From Epiperipatus broadwayi (taxonomy: Eukaryota > Onychophora > Udeonychophora > Euonychophora > Peripatidae): a stretch of DNA of 64,000 nucleotides. The stretch lies in assembly GCA_028023455.1 (NCBI GenBank), contig JAQFVV010012402.1, forward strand, positions 16,990,935 to 17,054,934, written 5' to 3'. Position numbers and translations under genes: made by a program. The notes beneath the pieces are model-generated. The model made no database searches. It worked only from the letters and a program-made list of their open reading frames with translations, and was not told where the DNA came from. This document shows, in pieces, positions 1 to 10,550 of this stretch. Within the stretch, counting starts at the first letter, position 1. The number at the start of each line of letters is the position of its first letter.

Positions 1-588
1 TAATCACAAAAAGTCAATGAATTGTGTTAAAACATGGAATGAAAATATTTGACTTCCCAGAAATGTATTTTTCTAAGTAATAAACATCTAGATGATGTTA
101 AAAATGAATACACTTAATACGTAGCTTTTAATTAATTATTTGGGGGGGGGGGGATCCACCAATGACAAATATAAATATATCAATGATTATATTTCTGAAC
201 TTATAATGTTTATGACTCTCAAAAAAGCATTGACGATATTCAAACAAATTATAACTAAAGCCAAATTATGGTCAAAAATTAGAGTTTATTGGAGTGCAAA
301 GTTGATAATATTTGCAACTAAAAACTTATGCCTATTTCAGATTATCTTCTTAGAATAAAAATAATTACATAAATGCTAGACATCTTTAATAATAATGGAC
401 AAGTTTTTCATTATTTTCTGTAATCCTAAGAATTTGAATACCTTAAGTAATATCTTAGGCAGCTTTCAATGGTCAGTGGTTATACCTATAAGAAATAAAT
501 ATTATCACTAATGATTTTCTGGTTTACCACAAGTTTTTGTAAAATGTTGCTGATTGCATTTAAAGTCCATTTACTTTAAGTATATAAG
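1..588. other. AT-rich DNA, no gene recognised
   Basis: I see no exon, RNA gene or classifiable repeat here. The only distinctive feature is a G homopolymer at about 141-153. The short reading frame that follows it uses a TTG start and has no coding character. The upstream exons of the gene ending at 10222 are not visible here. Confidence 0.6.
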
Positions 589-746
589 TAATATATAGGG
601 TATATGAGCACAGACTTTCATATGACCCACCACTCCCCACTCTATCTCATAACACTGATACACTTGAACACATATATATGTGTTATGAGATAGAGTGGGG
701 AGTGGTGGGTCATGTGAAAGTCTGTGCTCATATATCCTATATATTA
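589..746. repeat. Fold-back (MITE-like) element with 67-bp arms
   Basis: Left arm 589-655 and right arm 680-746 are near-perfect reverse complements with only a few mismatches, separated by a 24-bp spacer rich in ATAT. The arms contain a GC-richer block, ACCCACCACTCCCCACTC, unlike the AT-rich surroundings. No coding capacity. The structure fits a short non-autonomous DNA transposon or a palindromic remnant. No target duplication could be assigned. Confidence 0.85.
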
Positions 747-2572
747 CATACAGTATATTGATACAGGTATATAATAAGCCTGTATATCAGTTATTTAAGA
801 ACATAAGAAGACTTATATGACAGCCAATCAGATGCAATAATGAATCTGTCAAAGGTTTCAGCCTTTCATATTATTATTATAACATCTGCTTGTGCTTAAT
901 AAATTAATATATTTAAGTATATAAGGTAAATCTTATGTCATATGCTCTTCATGCTTTAATGCAAGTAAAGCATCAGACCCTAGAATTCAAGATTCATGGA
1001 TTGAGATTCAATTGTAACTTCTGATATTCAAACCTTTTATAAATGTCCATATAATAAAGTATTTGATTAGATTTGATATGTTGTATCACATAACCTTTAA
1101 AAATTTCTGAGACATTTTGTTGGTATATAAACTCGGAATATATCTTATTTCCTAATTTTTCACCTGTATATGAGTTATTTAACATTTTCCCAATAATATT
1201 CAAAACTTTGCACTGCATTTATTTGTTCATTTATCATTATATATATATGTTAAGCAGTACAGGATAACTTAATTCATAACTAATTGTTAATTATTACTAA
1301 ATTTAATAAAATTGATAATTATTATAACTATGCAAAGAATTATGTAAATAGTTTCTGTAATGATTCATAGGCATGTTTAATTATATAATATACTTAATTT
1401 TTATCTTAGAAATAAATTATATAATATACATCTTTTTAAAAGAAGTACTTCAGATATAACATATGTATTATGATTATAATTATATATGAAATTGTTATTT
1501 TTCATTCTTTTTAAAATTAGTAATTATTTTTACGCTTTTAAAAACTATATTTTCTTTATTATCTAATATTTTCATCTGTCTAGCTGACTTCTTCAGAGAT
1601 CAGTAAATTTACTTTAAAGATGCAGAAAATTTACTTAGATTAAGAAAATGGAAATGTATATTATTACTGCTGACTTTATTTTAAACACTTCTATTTTAAA
1701 TTAGAAACTCTGTTTGTTTGATTAGGTACTAAAATTTTGAAATCAAAAATTAATATACTTCCATCACATGAATTTCCTTAAATTTTGTGCATGTCTTAGA
1801 AATCAATCACAGTGCAATGTGACAATAAAATATTTCAGGATACTGCACTTATTTGTTTACCATAACATTGTTGTGAATTTCAAATACATTGATATCAATT
1901 CCGTAAGTTTTCAATTATGTGCACAAGAGGGCAGCATATATATGTAAATGCTTGAAAACAGAAAGGGTACATATAATGAAGTTATGGAAGAATAAATATG
2001 AAAAAAGTGATTATACAGAAAGTGGATTATTGTTTTTTATGCTGGGTTTGGGAAAAGATAAGGGGGATTTAAACATAAAGGCCATAGAGTTGACAAAGAT
2101 TGTGTTGTGGAAATGGGATGGAGCAGAATATGGGAAAACTTAGACTGGGGAATGTAAAATAAAGTAACTAACAGGTTTCTCTGGGCATAATTGCTGAGAG
2201 ATTATTTGTTTAAGGAGAAGCTACAGTACATCACATCACATCAGCTTAAACTAAAAAGTATTTTAGTAATTATTTAAAATAGAAATAAAATAAAACTTGA
2301 TTTCTCTTGGTTATAAAAATTCTTTTTTTAAAAAAAAAATATGAAATTTTATTTTATTTTGATTGTAAAAGTTGATTTTTTAAAAATGCTTTCTTCAAAA
2401 ACAAAACAATATTGTAAATAATCTTTAATGTATGCGATTTTTCTTTCAATTATTAAACACACTATGATATAGTTTTAATCTCTACTTTAAATTTTGAATT
2501 AGTACAAAAAATCCAAATACTAAAAAATTAAAAATAATATACATATTTTTTATAAATATTTATTTATTATGA
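747..2572. other. AT-rich DNA, nothing recognised
   Basis: No exon, RNA gene or classified repeat could be supported. There are short AT and TA runs. An open frame near 1919-2143 has no recognisable domain and no splice context. Confidence 0.55.
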
Positions 2573-2792
2573 ATTAAAAAATCAAAAAATAATTGTTTCT
2601 TCAATCACTTTTGGGGGTTTATATATAACCCAAAATAAAAGCATGCAGTGTCCAGAAATTAACTAATTCATTTAGTAGTTTTTACAACAAGGTATTGGGT
2701 TATCTAATTTTTAGATACCTCTTGCTTTTATTTCAAGATGAATGTAAAAACCTCAATTGTGGTTAAAGAAACAATTATTTTTTGGCTTTTTA
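2573..2792. repeat. Fold-back element with ~40-bp arms
   Basis: The segment 2573-2616, containing AAAAAATAATTGTTTCTT, recurs as its reverse complement at about 2752-2792, with a few mismatches. The ~135-bp spacer has no coding potential. The spacer word AAAATAAAAGCATG recurs near 57.35 kb, suggesting a dispersed family. MITE-like, unclassified. Confidence 0.7.
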
Positions 2793-2846
2793 GTCCAATA
2801 GTAAATAAATGAGTTTATTATAAAATATTATATATATATATAATAA

Positions 2847-3034
2847 GAAAATCAAGTCATACATCATGTGACTTAATTTAATAAGCTTGTATTTACAAAT
2901 GTAAACATAATGAGCATGCTAATAGCTCTAAACAAGCTTTTTTTTTTTGTTTAGAGCTATTGGCTCAGTCATTATATTTACATTTGTAAATACAAGCTTA
3001 TTAAATTAAGTCACATAATGTACGACTTGATTTC
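2847..3034. repeat. Fold-back element with ~88-bp arms
   Basis: Arms 2847-2935 and 2947-3034 are close reverse complements around an 11-base T-rich loop, so the element would form a long hairpin. A partial diverged relative of the inner arm lies at about 3364-3412 (GCTTGTTTAGAGTTATTAGC), showing that the family is dispersed. No coding capacity. Unclassified MITE-like element just upstream of the exon at 3487. Confidence 0.85.
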
Positions 3035-3249
3035 CTTACTATTAAGTTTATCTTTTGAGGCTTTGGCAATGCTATATTACTAAGGCTATAAATATATTGT
3101 GGATCTGAATTTTTTTCAGCCCCTTATAGTTATTTAAGTTAGATATCTGGATTGGAAGACATATAGATGTCTGAAATTTTCAGATTTTCTACTTAATAGT
3201 TAAGTATTTGATAAATGCTGGGCTTGGTTTATAATTTAGATCCAGTGTC

Positions 3250-3330
3250 TGAATGCCTTAGTGCCTCACTGATGAGAGCATTAGTTTGAAACTGGTTTGG
3301 GGATAAGGATAATATCTAGATAAAGATTTT
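3250..3330 (+). ncRNA. Hammerhead ribozyme relic (hammerhead repeat family)
   Basis: CTGATGA at 3269-3275 is followed by a weak helix II (GAGC/GTTT with a 4-base loop), GAAAC at 3288-3292 and TGGTTTGGGGAT. This matches the order of the well-preserved copies at 41 kb. Helix I can form between GCCTCA and TGGGG. The surrounding family sequence has diverged. The conserved core is readable but helix II is wobble-rich, so this is an old and probably inactive copy, upstream of the exon at 3487. Confidence 0.6.
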
Positions 3331-3486
3331 AAATGCTTTCTTTTGTGGCATTTATTGGGGAAAAAAAGCTTGTTTAGAGTTATTAGCACACCCATTGTAT
3401 TTATGTCAATAATCATTCTTTTTATTTCTTCATTTTTATTTGTAAATTTTATCTATATATTTTTTAATAATTTTTTTTTTTTTTAG

Positions 3487-3709
3487 AAAACTTAGCCAGT
3501 ATTACTTTGGTAGAAATAGTGATGTCAGTGCATTCATTGAAGACAATGTAACACTTCGTCAAAATGATTATGGATTTACAAATGAAGATCATCACAGATG
3601 GAATGATATTGCTGAAGCATTCAATCCTGATTTCCCAAATCAGTCTCATGAAGATGATATGGTGCCATCTCGAATGTCAACTTTATCCCATTTTTATATT
3701 TCTAACAAG
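3487..3709 (+). CDS. Penultimate coding exon of an unidentified protein
   Basis: Internal exon with a strong 3' splice site (long T tract then TTTTAG at 3481-3486) and a consensus donor (AAG|GTAAGT at 3709/3710). The first base completes a split codon; 74 full codons follow with no stop and phase 0 at the end. The peptide is hydrophilic and acidic, starting near KLSQYYFGRNSDVSAF, with a W/N/D-rich centre and ending MSTLSHFYISNK. No transmembrane segment or known catalytic motif is seen, which would suit a cytoplasmic tail. It joins in phase 0 to the terminal exon at 10100 across a 6.4-kb intron. Codons look constrained compared with the AT-rich flanks. The family is not recognised; a protein search is needed to name it. 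The upstream exons lie outside the window. Confidence 0.85.
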
Positions 3710-4430
3710 GTAAGTTAACCTTTGTTTCATATTGTGATATTCTTATTCCATAATTGTAACATCATGCAGTGATATTAAGTAATTTAAATTCTTTTTATCT
3801 TATAAAAAATAGCAGGTTGACAAAATACTTCATTAAAATTTTTATAATCCCTTTTAAAATCTTTTACTAGATTGAATAAAGGTTAATATAGTTCCTAATC
3901 AGTGGATCAGTTCAGAGTAATAGTAATAGAATAAAAAACACATAGTTTTAAAGGCAAGCAAGCTGCTCACTATCATTATATGATAATAATCAACTAGTAT
4001 ATTTCTCAACCTTTTTTCAGGATGATTCAATATATTTACTTATGATATTGCAACCCAAATGATTACAATATAAATTTTTTAAAAACTTGGTAGACTAGAG
4101 TTATTGTGTATCATATAATAAAATGATACATATTTAATAATAATTTCTATATATGTAAAGTAATACTCATTACATTTCTACTAAGAGTAATTCAGATGAA
4201 TTTTGATTTATCACAAAAACTCCAATTTCAATGTTATTATTTAACTATAGAAAAGTGTAATATTAATAATTTAAAATAAAATAGGCTTATTTGATGCTAT
4301 TCTCATTGTTGAATTTATGTTGAATCAATTTCTCAACTTATTTTTTTAGTAAACATTGCCAAAAATCCACTTTCAGCCAAATAAATGCTTACAAATAGAA
4401 GATAACAATTGTATAGTATTGTGTTCTCAT

Positions 4431-4530
4431 GTTTGATCGAGAGGTCAGCGACAGCTGCTTTACAAGTAGTTGTCTCGGGTTAGCGGGTTCGCTTCCCAAA
4501 CTGATGCTATGACACATGAGAAAAAAATAG
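4431..4530 (+). mobile_element. tRNA-derived SINE, family A
   Basis: tRNA-like head with A-box-like GATCGAGAGGTCAGC, an anticodon-arm-like CTGCTTTACAAGTAG, and a B-box-like GGGTTCGCTTCCC, followed by TGATGCTATGACACATGAG and an A-run. The same head and tail recur at 26120, 57698 and, inverted, 27146. This makes it a dispersed SINE, not a tRNA gene. It lies in the intron of the gene ending at 10222. Confidence 0.8.
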
Positions 4531-4754
4531 TAATAATCAAAATTTAGATAAATTATTCTGGTCTTCTTTAAATTTTCTTTCCAAATCTTAACAATTTATA
4601 ATTCAATTTTTTTTTCTCTGAGAGAATTAAATTATTTGACTGATATTTTACATGCATGATCTATTAAAAATTTAATAAGTTCTAATATTGGATCATGTTA
4701 TATAGATTAGAAATGCTGGGTTAGTAGGCTGTATTGGATTTTCCACTAAACTAT

Positions 4755-4945
4755 TTTAGTCGTCTTCTTCCACAGCTTAATTAATTCCACTTTAAGTGGG
4801 GTCTCTGGTGTGGATCATTCATCTCCAGGTTGCTCGATCTGAAGCCATTTCTTCCTTGAGTGACATCTCCTGCAGGTCCCTCTTCACTTGGTCAATCCAT
4901 CTGGTCTTGAGTCTGCTCTTGGGTACCGATGTAAATGAATGTTGT
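4755..4945 (-). pseudogene. 3' end fragment of a LINE (RTE-like) on the - strand
   Basis: Read on the - strand from about 4930, the frame gives a peptide of the form SRLKTRWIDQVKRDLQEM, then DRATWR. This is the hallmark C-terminal tail (…RWxDxVxxDL…DRxxWR…) of RTE/CFDP2-like LINE polyproteins. A stop follows at the residue after R, and the piece ends near a GAAGAAGACGACTAAAA 3' end. Only the last ~60 codons remain, so it is a 5'-truncated dead insertion. Confidence 0.75.
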
Positions 4946-5386
4946 CAAAAAAGTTCACATTTCATTTTAAACTAATATCTAAAGAAAAGCTCAATAAAGA
5001 ATATATATCCACATTTCACGCTTGAAGAAATCTGTTTTATAATTAATAACACCAAATCCAAAAAATGTATCTTTCCTGGATTCCTAAAGAATATTGGAAT
5101 TCACATATAAATCTGGAAAAACTTAACAACAAGAAATTATCTTTACTTAAAAGACAAACAGAAATTTATCAAATATAAAAAATACAAGTCTGTAACAAGT
5201 TATAGCTAAATCTCTGCAGAACTGCCATATAAGAATCCAATCGCTGTGTTAATATGTTGGACTATTTCCATCATCTATCATTAAATGTTGAATGTCTAGC
5301 AAATTTTAAACTTTATTTAAACTTTTTCAAATACAAACAATTATTAGTAGTAACACATTAAATGGAACAACACAGGTTAGTAGGTT

Positions 5387-5431
5387 ACACAATGTTTTAA
5401 GTAGTATTATTCACTACTCTTCTTCAGGTGT
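5387..5431 (-). ncRNA. Hammerhead-like core in family C (degenerate)
   Basis: On the - strand, GACAC precedes CTGAAGA. Next is a 6-bp stem AGTAGT/ACTACT with a 7-base loop, then TAAAAC, ATT and GTGT. This follows the hammerhead order helix I, CUGANGA, helix II, GAAA-like, cleavage trinucleotide, helix I; ACAC pairs with GTGT. The required GAAA is AAAA in this copy, so it would be inactive. The assignment is structural inference. Confidence 0.4.
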
Positions 5432-5717
5432 CACTGGTTTAACCAGTGACGATATTAACACAGGACTCAAACTTACACCTTTAGATTCTTGAACATCAAA
5501 GTTTAAGACAATGCTCTAACCAACTGAGCTGTGAGTTGCTTCAAATCCTCCTGATTTCTCAAAAAAAAATTTTAATATTATATCTAAGAGCAAGGTTAAT
5601 TAGAGGCCTTTGACAGATTAGCTCCATTGGTTGTAGCATTATCTTAAAATTCAATATTCAAGAATCTAAAGGTGTGAGTTCAACTCCTTTGCTAATGTTG
5701 TCACTGATGAGGCCAAT

Positions 5718-5766
5718 AACACTTGAAGAAAAATAAAGAGTAATACCACTTGAAATGTTGTGTAAT
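5718..5766 (+). ncRNA. Hammerhead-like core in family C, + copy
   Basis: The corresponding core of the + copy reads ACACTTGAAGA … CCACTTGAAATGTTGTGT. ACAC can pair with GTGT across the core and GAAA is present, but the first core base is T instead of C (TTGAAGA). Probably inactive. Included because it supports the shared core across family C copies. Confidence 0.35.
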
Positions 5767-6035
5767 CTACCAACCTGTATTGATTTTGTGTTATCACTAA
5801 TAGTTGTTTATATTTGAATAAGTTTAAATAATGTTTAAAATTTTCTTGGTAGTCAACATTTAATGATAGATAATGGAAATAGTCCAACATATTATCATAT
5901 ATAAAATACCATCATCACAAACCTTCAGCAATCCCTGTATTGATTGGCTGGTTTCATGAATATGCCTGAGGCAAGAAAACGTTTTAGTAATTTAAGTTTT
6001 TAGTTTTTAAACTGCTATTTAATTTTGTTTATCTT

Positions 6036-6133
6036 GTCAAGTGTTGGTAGCCTAATGGTTAGCATTACTGCCTTCCAAGCAGCGGGCCTGGGTTCGCTTC
6101 CCTATCAACACATTTGACATATGAAAAAAAAAG
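6036..6133 (+). mobile_element. tRNA-Gly-derived SINE, family B
   Basis: The head resembles tRNA-Gly(TCC): GTAGCCTAATGGTTAGCAT, anticodon arm CTGCCTTCCAAGCAG and B-box GGTTCGCTTCC. It is followed by ACATTTGACATATG and an A-run. It is flanked by an 11-bp target duplication TTGTTTATCTT (6025-6035 and 6134-6144). Further copies lie at 55000 and, inverted, near 14283. The shared 3' tail and target duplications mark it as a retroposed SINE. Confidence 0.85.
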
Positions 6134-7034
6134 TTGTTTATCTTTAATACATTGCGAATATATATCTGAGAATAAATAGTATACTCAAATATGTTTTGTA
6201 AAATAATATTTTAAAACATGATTAAGTTTTTCAATCATATAACTGTTTAATTTTAATCAAACATATATTTAAAACAGCACATATTGTTATTTATAGTCAA
6301 ACATGTTATTAATTAAATTTTTTTTTGTTATTTAAAATATAATCTTAGCTTTATATTATCAATATTCCTTTCCAGTATGTGTGCTGTGATTGAAAAACAT
6401 AGTGAAATTGTAATTTCATAATTTGCTTAGATTGCTAAATCTATAGTTGAATATAATTTATATGACATTTGCATATATTTATAGAATAGTTATCATATCT
6501 ATATGATAAGTACACTTCAAATATAAATACTTATTCCCTTTGCATATATGTGTAAATTTAAAAGAATACTTTAACCTTTACTATATAATATGCTTTCATA
6601 TAGTTAATGATATTTGATTACATTTTAATATAGTTTGATATAAGTATTGATTGTTTAATGGAAGTGATCATTGCATGATTAATTACAGTTATATATATAT
6701 AGTCATATATACAAGTGATTAATTTACTTCAATTTTGTTCTGTTACAATATATGTATGGATGTGTTTACATGTATATAGATGTATTTATGAGGAAAGCAT
6801 ATGTATATGATTGTGTTAAATTTTCTATCTGAAGATAGATTACAATAACAAGATGGATGCTATATCATGTGATAATCCTTATCATTGCTAATAATTGTTT
6901 ATTACTTACACTATCTTAGAAAAAATTCATTTCTTTTCCCTCCTGCGAGAAGGCCTTTTTTGTAAATATTAAGAAAATCACTGAACACTTGATGGCAATT
7001 TCATTAAATACTTGTGACAAATTTTTAACTAATT

Positions 7035-7110
7035 GACTTTCTTATCCTAGCACCTCACTGAAGAAGCCAGTAGCAGAAACTGGTCTGGGATTGGGGATTT
7101 TCTGCAAAGA
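7035..7110 (+). ncRNA. Hammerhead ribozyme relic
   Basis: CACCTCACTGAAGA at 7051-7064 is followed by a short GC/GC stem, GAAAC (7076-7080) and TGGTC then TGGG. This matches the CUGANGA, GAAA and GTC-then-helix-I order of the 41-kb family. Helix II is only about 2 bp, so activity is doubtful. It lies in the intron of the gene ending at 10222, in the same orientation as the relic at 3.27 kb. Confidence 0.5.
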
Positions 7111-7470
7111 TTGTTAAAAGTTTATTAGCAAGCTCTCTATATAACTTTCTTATAAATATTCTCTGAGTAGATATCATTTTCCATCATAACATTTATAAAA
7201 TATTTGGAAAAATAAAAGATGTACAGATGATCCAGCAGGCCCAAAGAGGTTTGAAAATATGTTCATGTGTAAAAATAACCGTTTTTGATTTAGAAAGTAA
7301 ATTGTCTATATTATTTGTTTCTCCATACAAGCTTTTCCAGAATGTAAACTAAGAAAATGTATAACAGAAGTTATAAAAACAAAAGCTTATGATACTTTAT
7401 GCCTATATATATATATATAATCATACTATAATTTTAATAAAATCTAAATTTTTAACAAATATCAATTTTA

Positions 7471-7576
<106 letters not shown>

Positions 7577-7589
7577 TAATTTAATTTAA

Positions 7590-8550
7590 TTTAATTTAGT
7601 ACATTTAACAGATTTTACATCCAAACAAAAAATGCACAGCTAATCTAGTTCACAAAGCATTTGCAGAGTTTTTTTGCACAGTAGTCCTAAATGTTCTATC
7701 ATCTGTTTCAAATATATTAACAGCATTAAAGTATTTATTGTACAATCTAGGTAATCTTACTAATGCTGAATTTTTTAATGTTTCACTTTTAAATTTTGGA
7801 ATATTATACATATTTTTTGATCTCGTATCCTTTATCTTTAGCTTAAATGATAATGTTGTTTGGCAACTTCTCACATCTATTATACCTGATGTAATTTTTT
7901 TAAAATACTTCATATCAGTATAGATTCATCTTTCGTAGAGTGCATTGTTGTCACATATTATTTCTGATTTAATGTATCTGAAAATTTTTTTATAAACCTT
8001 TTCCAGTGCTAATCTATTATTTAATTTATATGAGTTCCAGATCAAAGATCCATAATTTAAAATAGGTAAGACCAATGTATGAAACAAATACACACATGTA
8101 TTTCTCTTAAACATTTTACAGTTTCTGAGAATTAAACCCATTATTTTATAACTTTTTGTAATAATATTTTGAATATTATTATTAAATGTTCCATTATTAT
8201 TAAAAATAATACCTAAATCGTTATGATCTTCTTTTCTTAAAATACTTTTTGAGTTTAGTGTATAATTAAACAGACTTGTAGTTGATTTTTTAGAAAATGA
8301 TATGACACAACATTTTTCAATGTTAATTTCCATATAGTTTTCCACACACCAATCCTGAAAATTCTTGATATCAGACTGCAAAATCTTCTGATCATCAAAA
8401 TTCTTAATAGTTTTATATAGTTTAATATCATCTGCAAAGCTGAGAATGTCAGAACCACTTACACACTGCTCTATATCCAAAGAATAAACTGAAAAAAGCA
8501 GTAGTCCAAGTATACTTCCTTGAGGCACTCCAGCATTACTAAAATATGTG
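7590..8550 (-). pseudogene. Non-LTR retrotransposon reverse transcriptase fragment (jockey/CR1-like)
   Basis: The - strand carries the C-terminal half of a LINE reverse transcriptase. GVPQGSILG (RT block 4/B') and SFADDIKLY (catalytic DD, block C) are clear. Next come a DWCVENYMEINIEKC helix, a DLGI block and a thumb region ending RLALEKVYKKIFRYI. One in-frame stop (7926-7928) interrupts the frame, and reading continues to a stop near 7650 (…LPRLYNKYF…). A short 3' UTR and a microsatellite tail follow. The endonuclease and N-terminal RT are missing, so this is 5'-truncated. Having one stop in ~320 codons makes it younger than the other LINE relics here. The leucine run at the start of the longest frame is only a translated TTA repeat. 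Confidence 0.9.
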
Positions 8551-8554
8551 TATG

Positions 8555-8670
8555 ATGATGATGATAATAATAATAATAGTAATAATAATAATAATAATAG
8601 CAGCAGCAACAACAATAACAACAACAACAACAACAATTATTATTATTATTCTTATTATTATTATTATTAG
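8555..8670. repeat. Trinucleotide array abutting the LINE 5' truncation
   Basis: GATGAT, AAT/AAC and TTATTA tracts form an impure trinucleotide array at the 5' (truncated) side of the - strand LINE fragment, so the LINE piece lies between two trinucleotide arrays. The array contains a small inverted junction (AATAAT… to TTATTA…) at about 8630-8645. Confidence 0.8.
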
Positions 8671-10099
8671 CATAAGTTTATTGTATATAAAAGTGTAGCA
8701 AATAATTTTAATGCTTAACTAAAATTTTATTTATTTCATTACTTACAATGATTTGGTTTTATCACAAATTTATTAAAAAATAAAACAAAAGATTTTTTTT
8801 TTTAAATTTTAAAACCATCAGTAAATTATTCAATAAAATTATGTAATAATATAAGTAAAAAGGCATACAGCCTTAATATTATTCCATTGCAACATATCAA
8901 ATAAGGAGTAATAGTGAAAAATAAAAGTATTATTTGCCAGACTGATCCGTTATTGGTTGGATGAGGGTACCGTTTTTCTTTTTATTTAAAAAAAAAAACT
9001 AAAAAAGAAAATTTAAATCCTTATTATTTGATTTATTTTTAATAAAAGTTGTTTATTAAATTTTTCTAATTTTGGTACTACCAATATGAGGGAAGATTAA
9101 ATATTACATATGGATGGAGCTTCATCTTTCCTCTTAGTCTAATTGCTTTAGAAAAGTTAAAATATAGTGGTGGAATATGTTATGAGCGATCAGGGTTAGA
9201 ATCTCTTTCAAGTAAATTTCTTAAGATTTTATAGATAGAATATGTAATGATCTTTGACTATAATATATAACCAGATTACATCAAGAATTCAAGACATTTA
9301 GCCAAGAATGTTGAACTGATGGGAGTTTGTGTATTCATGTTTCCTCTTCATTGTTCCTGTTTGGAGAAATGTCAGGGAAGCTTGCAGGACTAATAATGCT
9401 TTTTACTGAATTACCTAAATTTAATGTATGATTTTATTGAATTATTTTTTATTTTATGAATGGTACTTTTTTTTTTTAAAAAAAAATCTTACTTTTGATT
9501 TTATTTTTTAAGTTTTCATACATTTTTGAAATACTAAATTTGTGATATAAAATATAAAATACTAATAAATAATATAATGGGGAGAAAAAATAAAGATCTC
9601 AAAGTGTAATAGTTAAAGCATCTGCTTATTATGCCTACAGCCTGAGCTTGAGTCTGGACTGAATGAGTCTCAAATTTTTTTTCATATGATATTATGTAAT
9701 CAATCCAGCTAATCGTTCAGTAGTGATTAGAAAATGAGTCTTCAACTATTCTAAATATAATTCGAATTGATCCAAATAGTATCATTATATAATTATAAAA
9801 ATAAAAAGTATAATTAGTATACTATGTGTCTTTTACTACCAATGAGAGAAGTATTATGCTCCTGTTGCCAATTAGATTTTCATTTTAATTTTCTTTGTTT
9901 TATTCATTTAGCTAAGAGTAGGTAGACACACATTTCAGTTCTAAGATTCTATTAATTAAGTTATTTATTATTTGTGATTGATATATTTAAGTAATACATT
10001 TTAATTTCAGTTTTTATATATTTATTTTACACAATGATTAAAATGTATATATAATTTTAGTATTAAAGTATTCATGCACAGATTTTTTTTTCTCTGTAG
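8671..10099. other. Intron remainder, one weak tRNA-like patch
   Basis: AT-rich intron sequence. About 9600-9690 holds a weak tRNA-like string (AGTTAAAGCATCTGC … GAGCTTGAGTCTGGACTG, then a T run and CATATG) that may be a decayed SINE. A T/A-rich mirror run is at about 9468-9487. The polypyrimidine tract and acceptor TCTGTAG at 10083-10099 end the intron. Confidence 0.5.
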
Positions 10100-10222
10100 G
10101 AAAATCTATTTCACCATAAAATACCTAGAAGGCAAACTATTGTTCCATTCAGTTATCATTCATTAAGAAGGATGTCTCTAGCTGCACCCCCTTTACAGCC
10201 TCAAGTCGGCAGTACTGCTTGA
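10100..10222 (+). CDS. Terminal coding exon and stop of the unidentified protein
   Basis: Acceptor CTCTGTAG ends at 10099; the exon opens in phase 0, matching the donor at 3709. It encodes 40 residues: a basic/aromatic start (ENLFHHKIPRRQTIVPF), then SLRRMSLAAPPLQPQ, and ends …GSTA with TGA at 10220-10222. RRQTIVPF and LRRMSL have the look of basophilic kinase sites (R-R-x-S/T), as in regulated cytoplasmic tails; that is inference. Together with the exon at 3487 this gives about 114 C-terminal residues. The protein family is not recognised. Confidence 0.85.
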   Translation, partial: ENLFHHKIPRRQTIVPFSYHSLRRMSLAAPPLQPQVGSTA

Positions 10223-10550
10223 GCTTCAGTGACTCAAATAATCATATATTGTTTTATGATATTGAGAAAGTAGTTTCTACGAACACTAAAAATAGTTCAC
10301 AGTTATGCTTTTATGTAAGCTAAAGCTGTGTTCTTTTTTACTAATAGCTAAATATTTAGCAGTTATGTAACAAGTCAAGAATCTCATAAGAAGTGAGGAA
10401 AAAAGAAAATAATGAATTGGCTGTAATGTAGATCTATACATTGATTTGAGATATTAATGATTCAGAAGAAATGTGAATGCTGGCTTGTTATTAAAGCATT
10501 GAAACCAATGTTTTTATTCATTGCTTAATAAAAACACTGTATTTTATTAT
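10223..10550 (+). other. 3' untranslated region with poly(A) signal
   Basis: Follows the TGA directly. The first clear AATAAA is at 10527-10532, about 300 bases after the stop, so cleavage near 10545-10555 is plausible. Further AATAAA words occur later, but in such AT-rich DNA they are uninformative. The end of the transcript is an inference. Confidence 0.55.

Larger units (their letters stand above)
5252..5900. mobile_element. Inverted pair of repeat family C (tRNA-headed)
   Basis: Two copies of the same ~300-bp unit face each other: a - strand copy at about 5252-5545 and a + strand copy at about 5600-5900. The outer ends are the complementary words TTGGACTATTTCCATCATCT and ATAATGGAAATAGTCCAA. 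The heads (5490-5540 and 5615-5690) resemble a tRNA: on the - strand AGCTCAGTTGGTTAGAGC forms an A-box, and a B-box-like AGTTTGAGTCCTG follows. The centre carries a CTGAAGA…AAAAC block that resembles a hammerhead core (see separate entry). Similar pairs occur at 14.6-15.1 kb. Confidence 0.75.

Noticed and set aside
7926-8636. A 236-residue frame that starts with a long poly-leucine stretch
   Set aside because: The leucine run is a translated TTA microsatellite. Only the part from the GVPQGS motif onward is LINE reverse transcriptase, so it is not a signal or membrane segment of a host gene.
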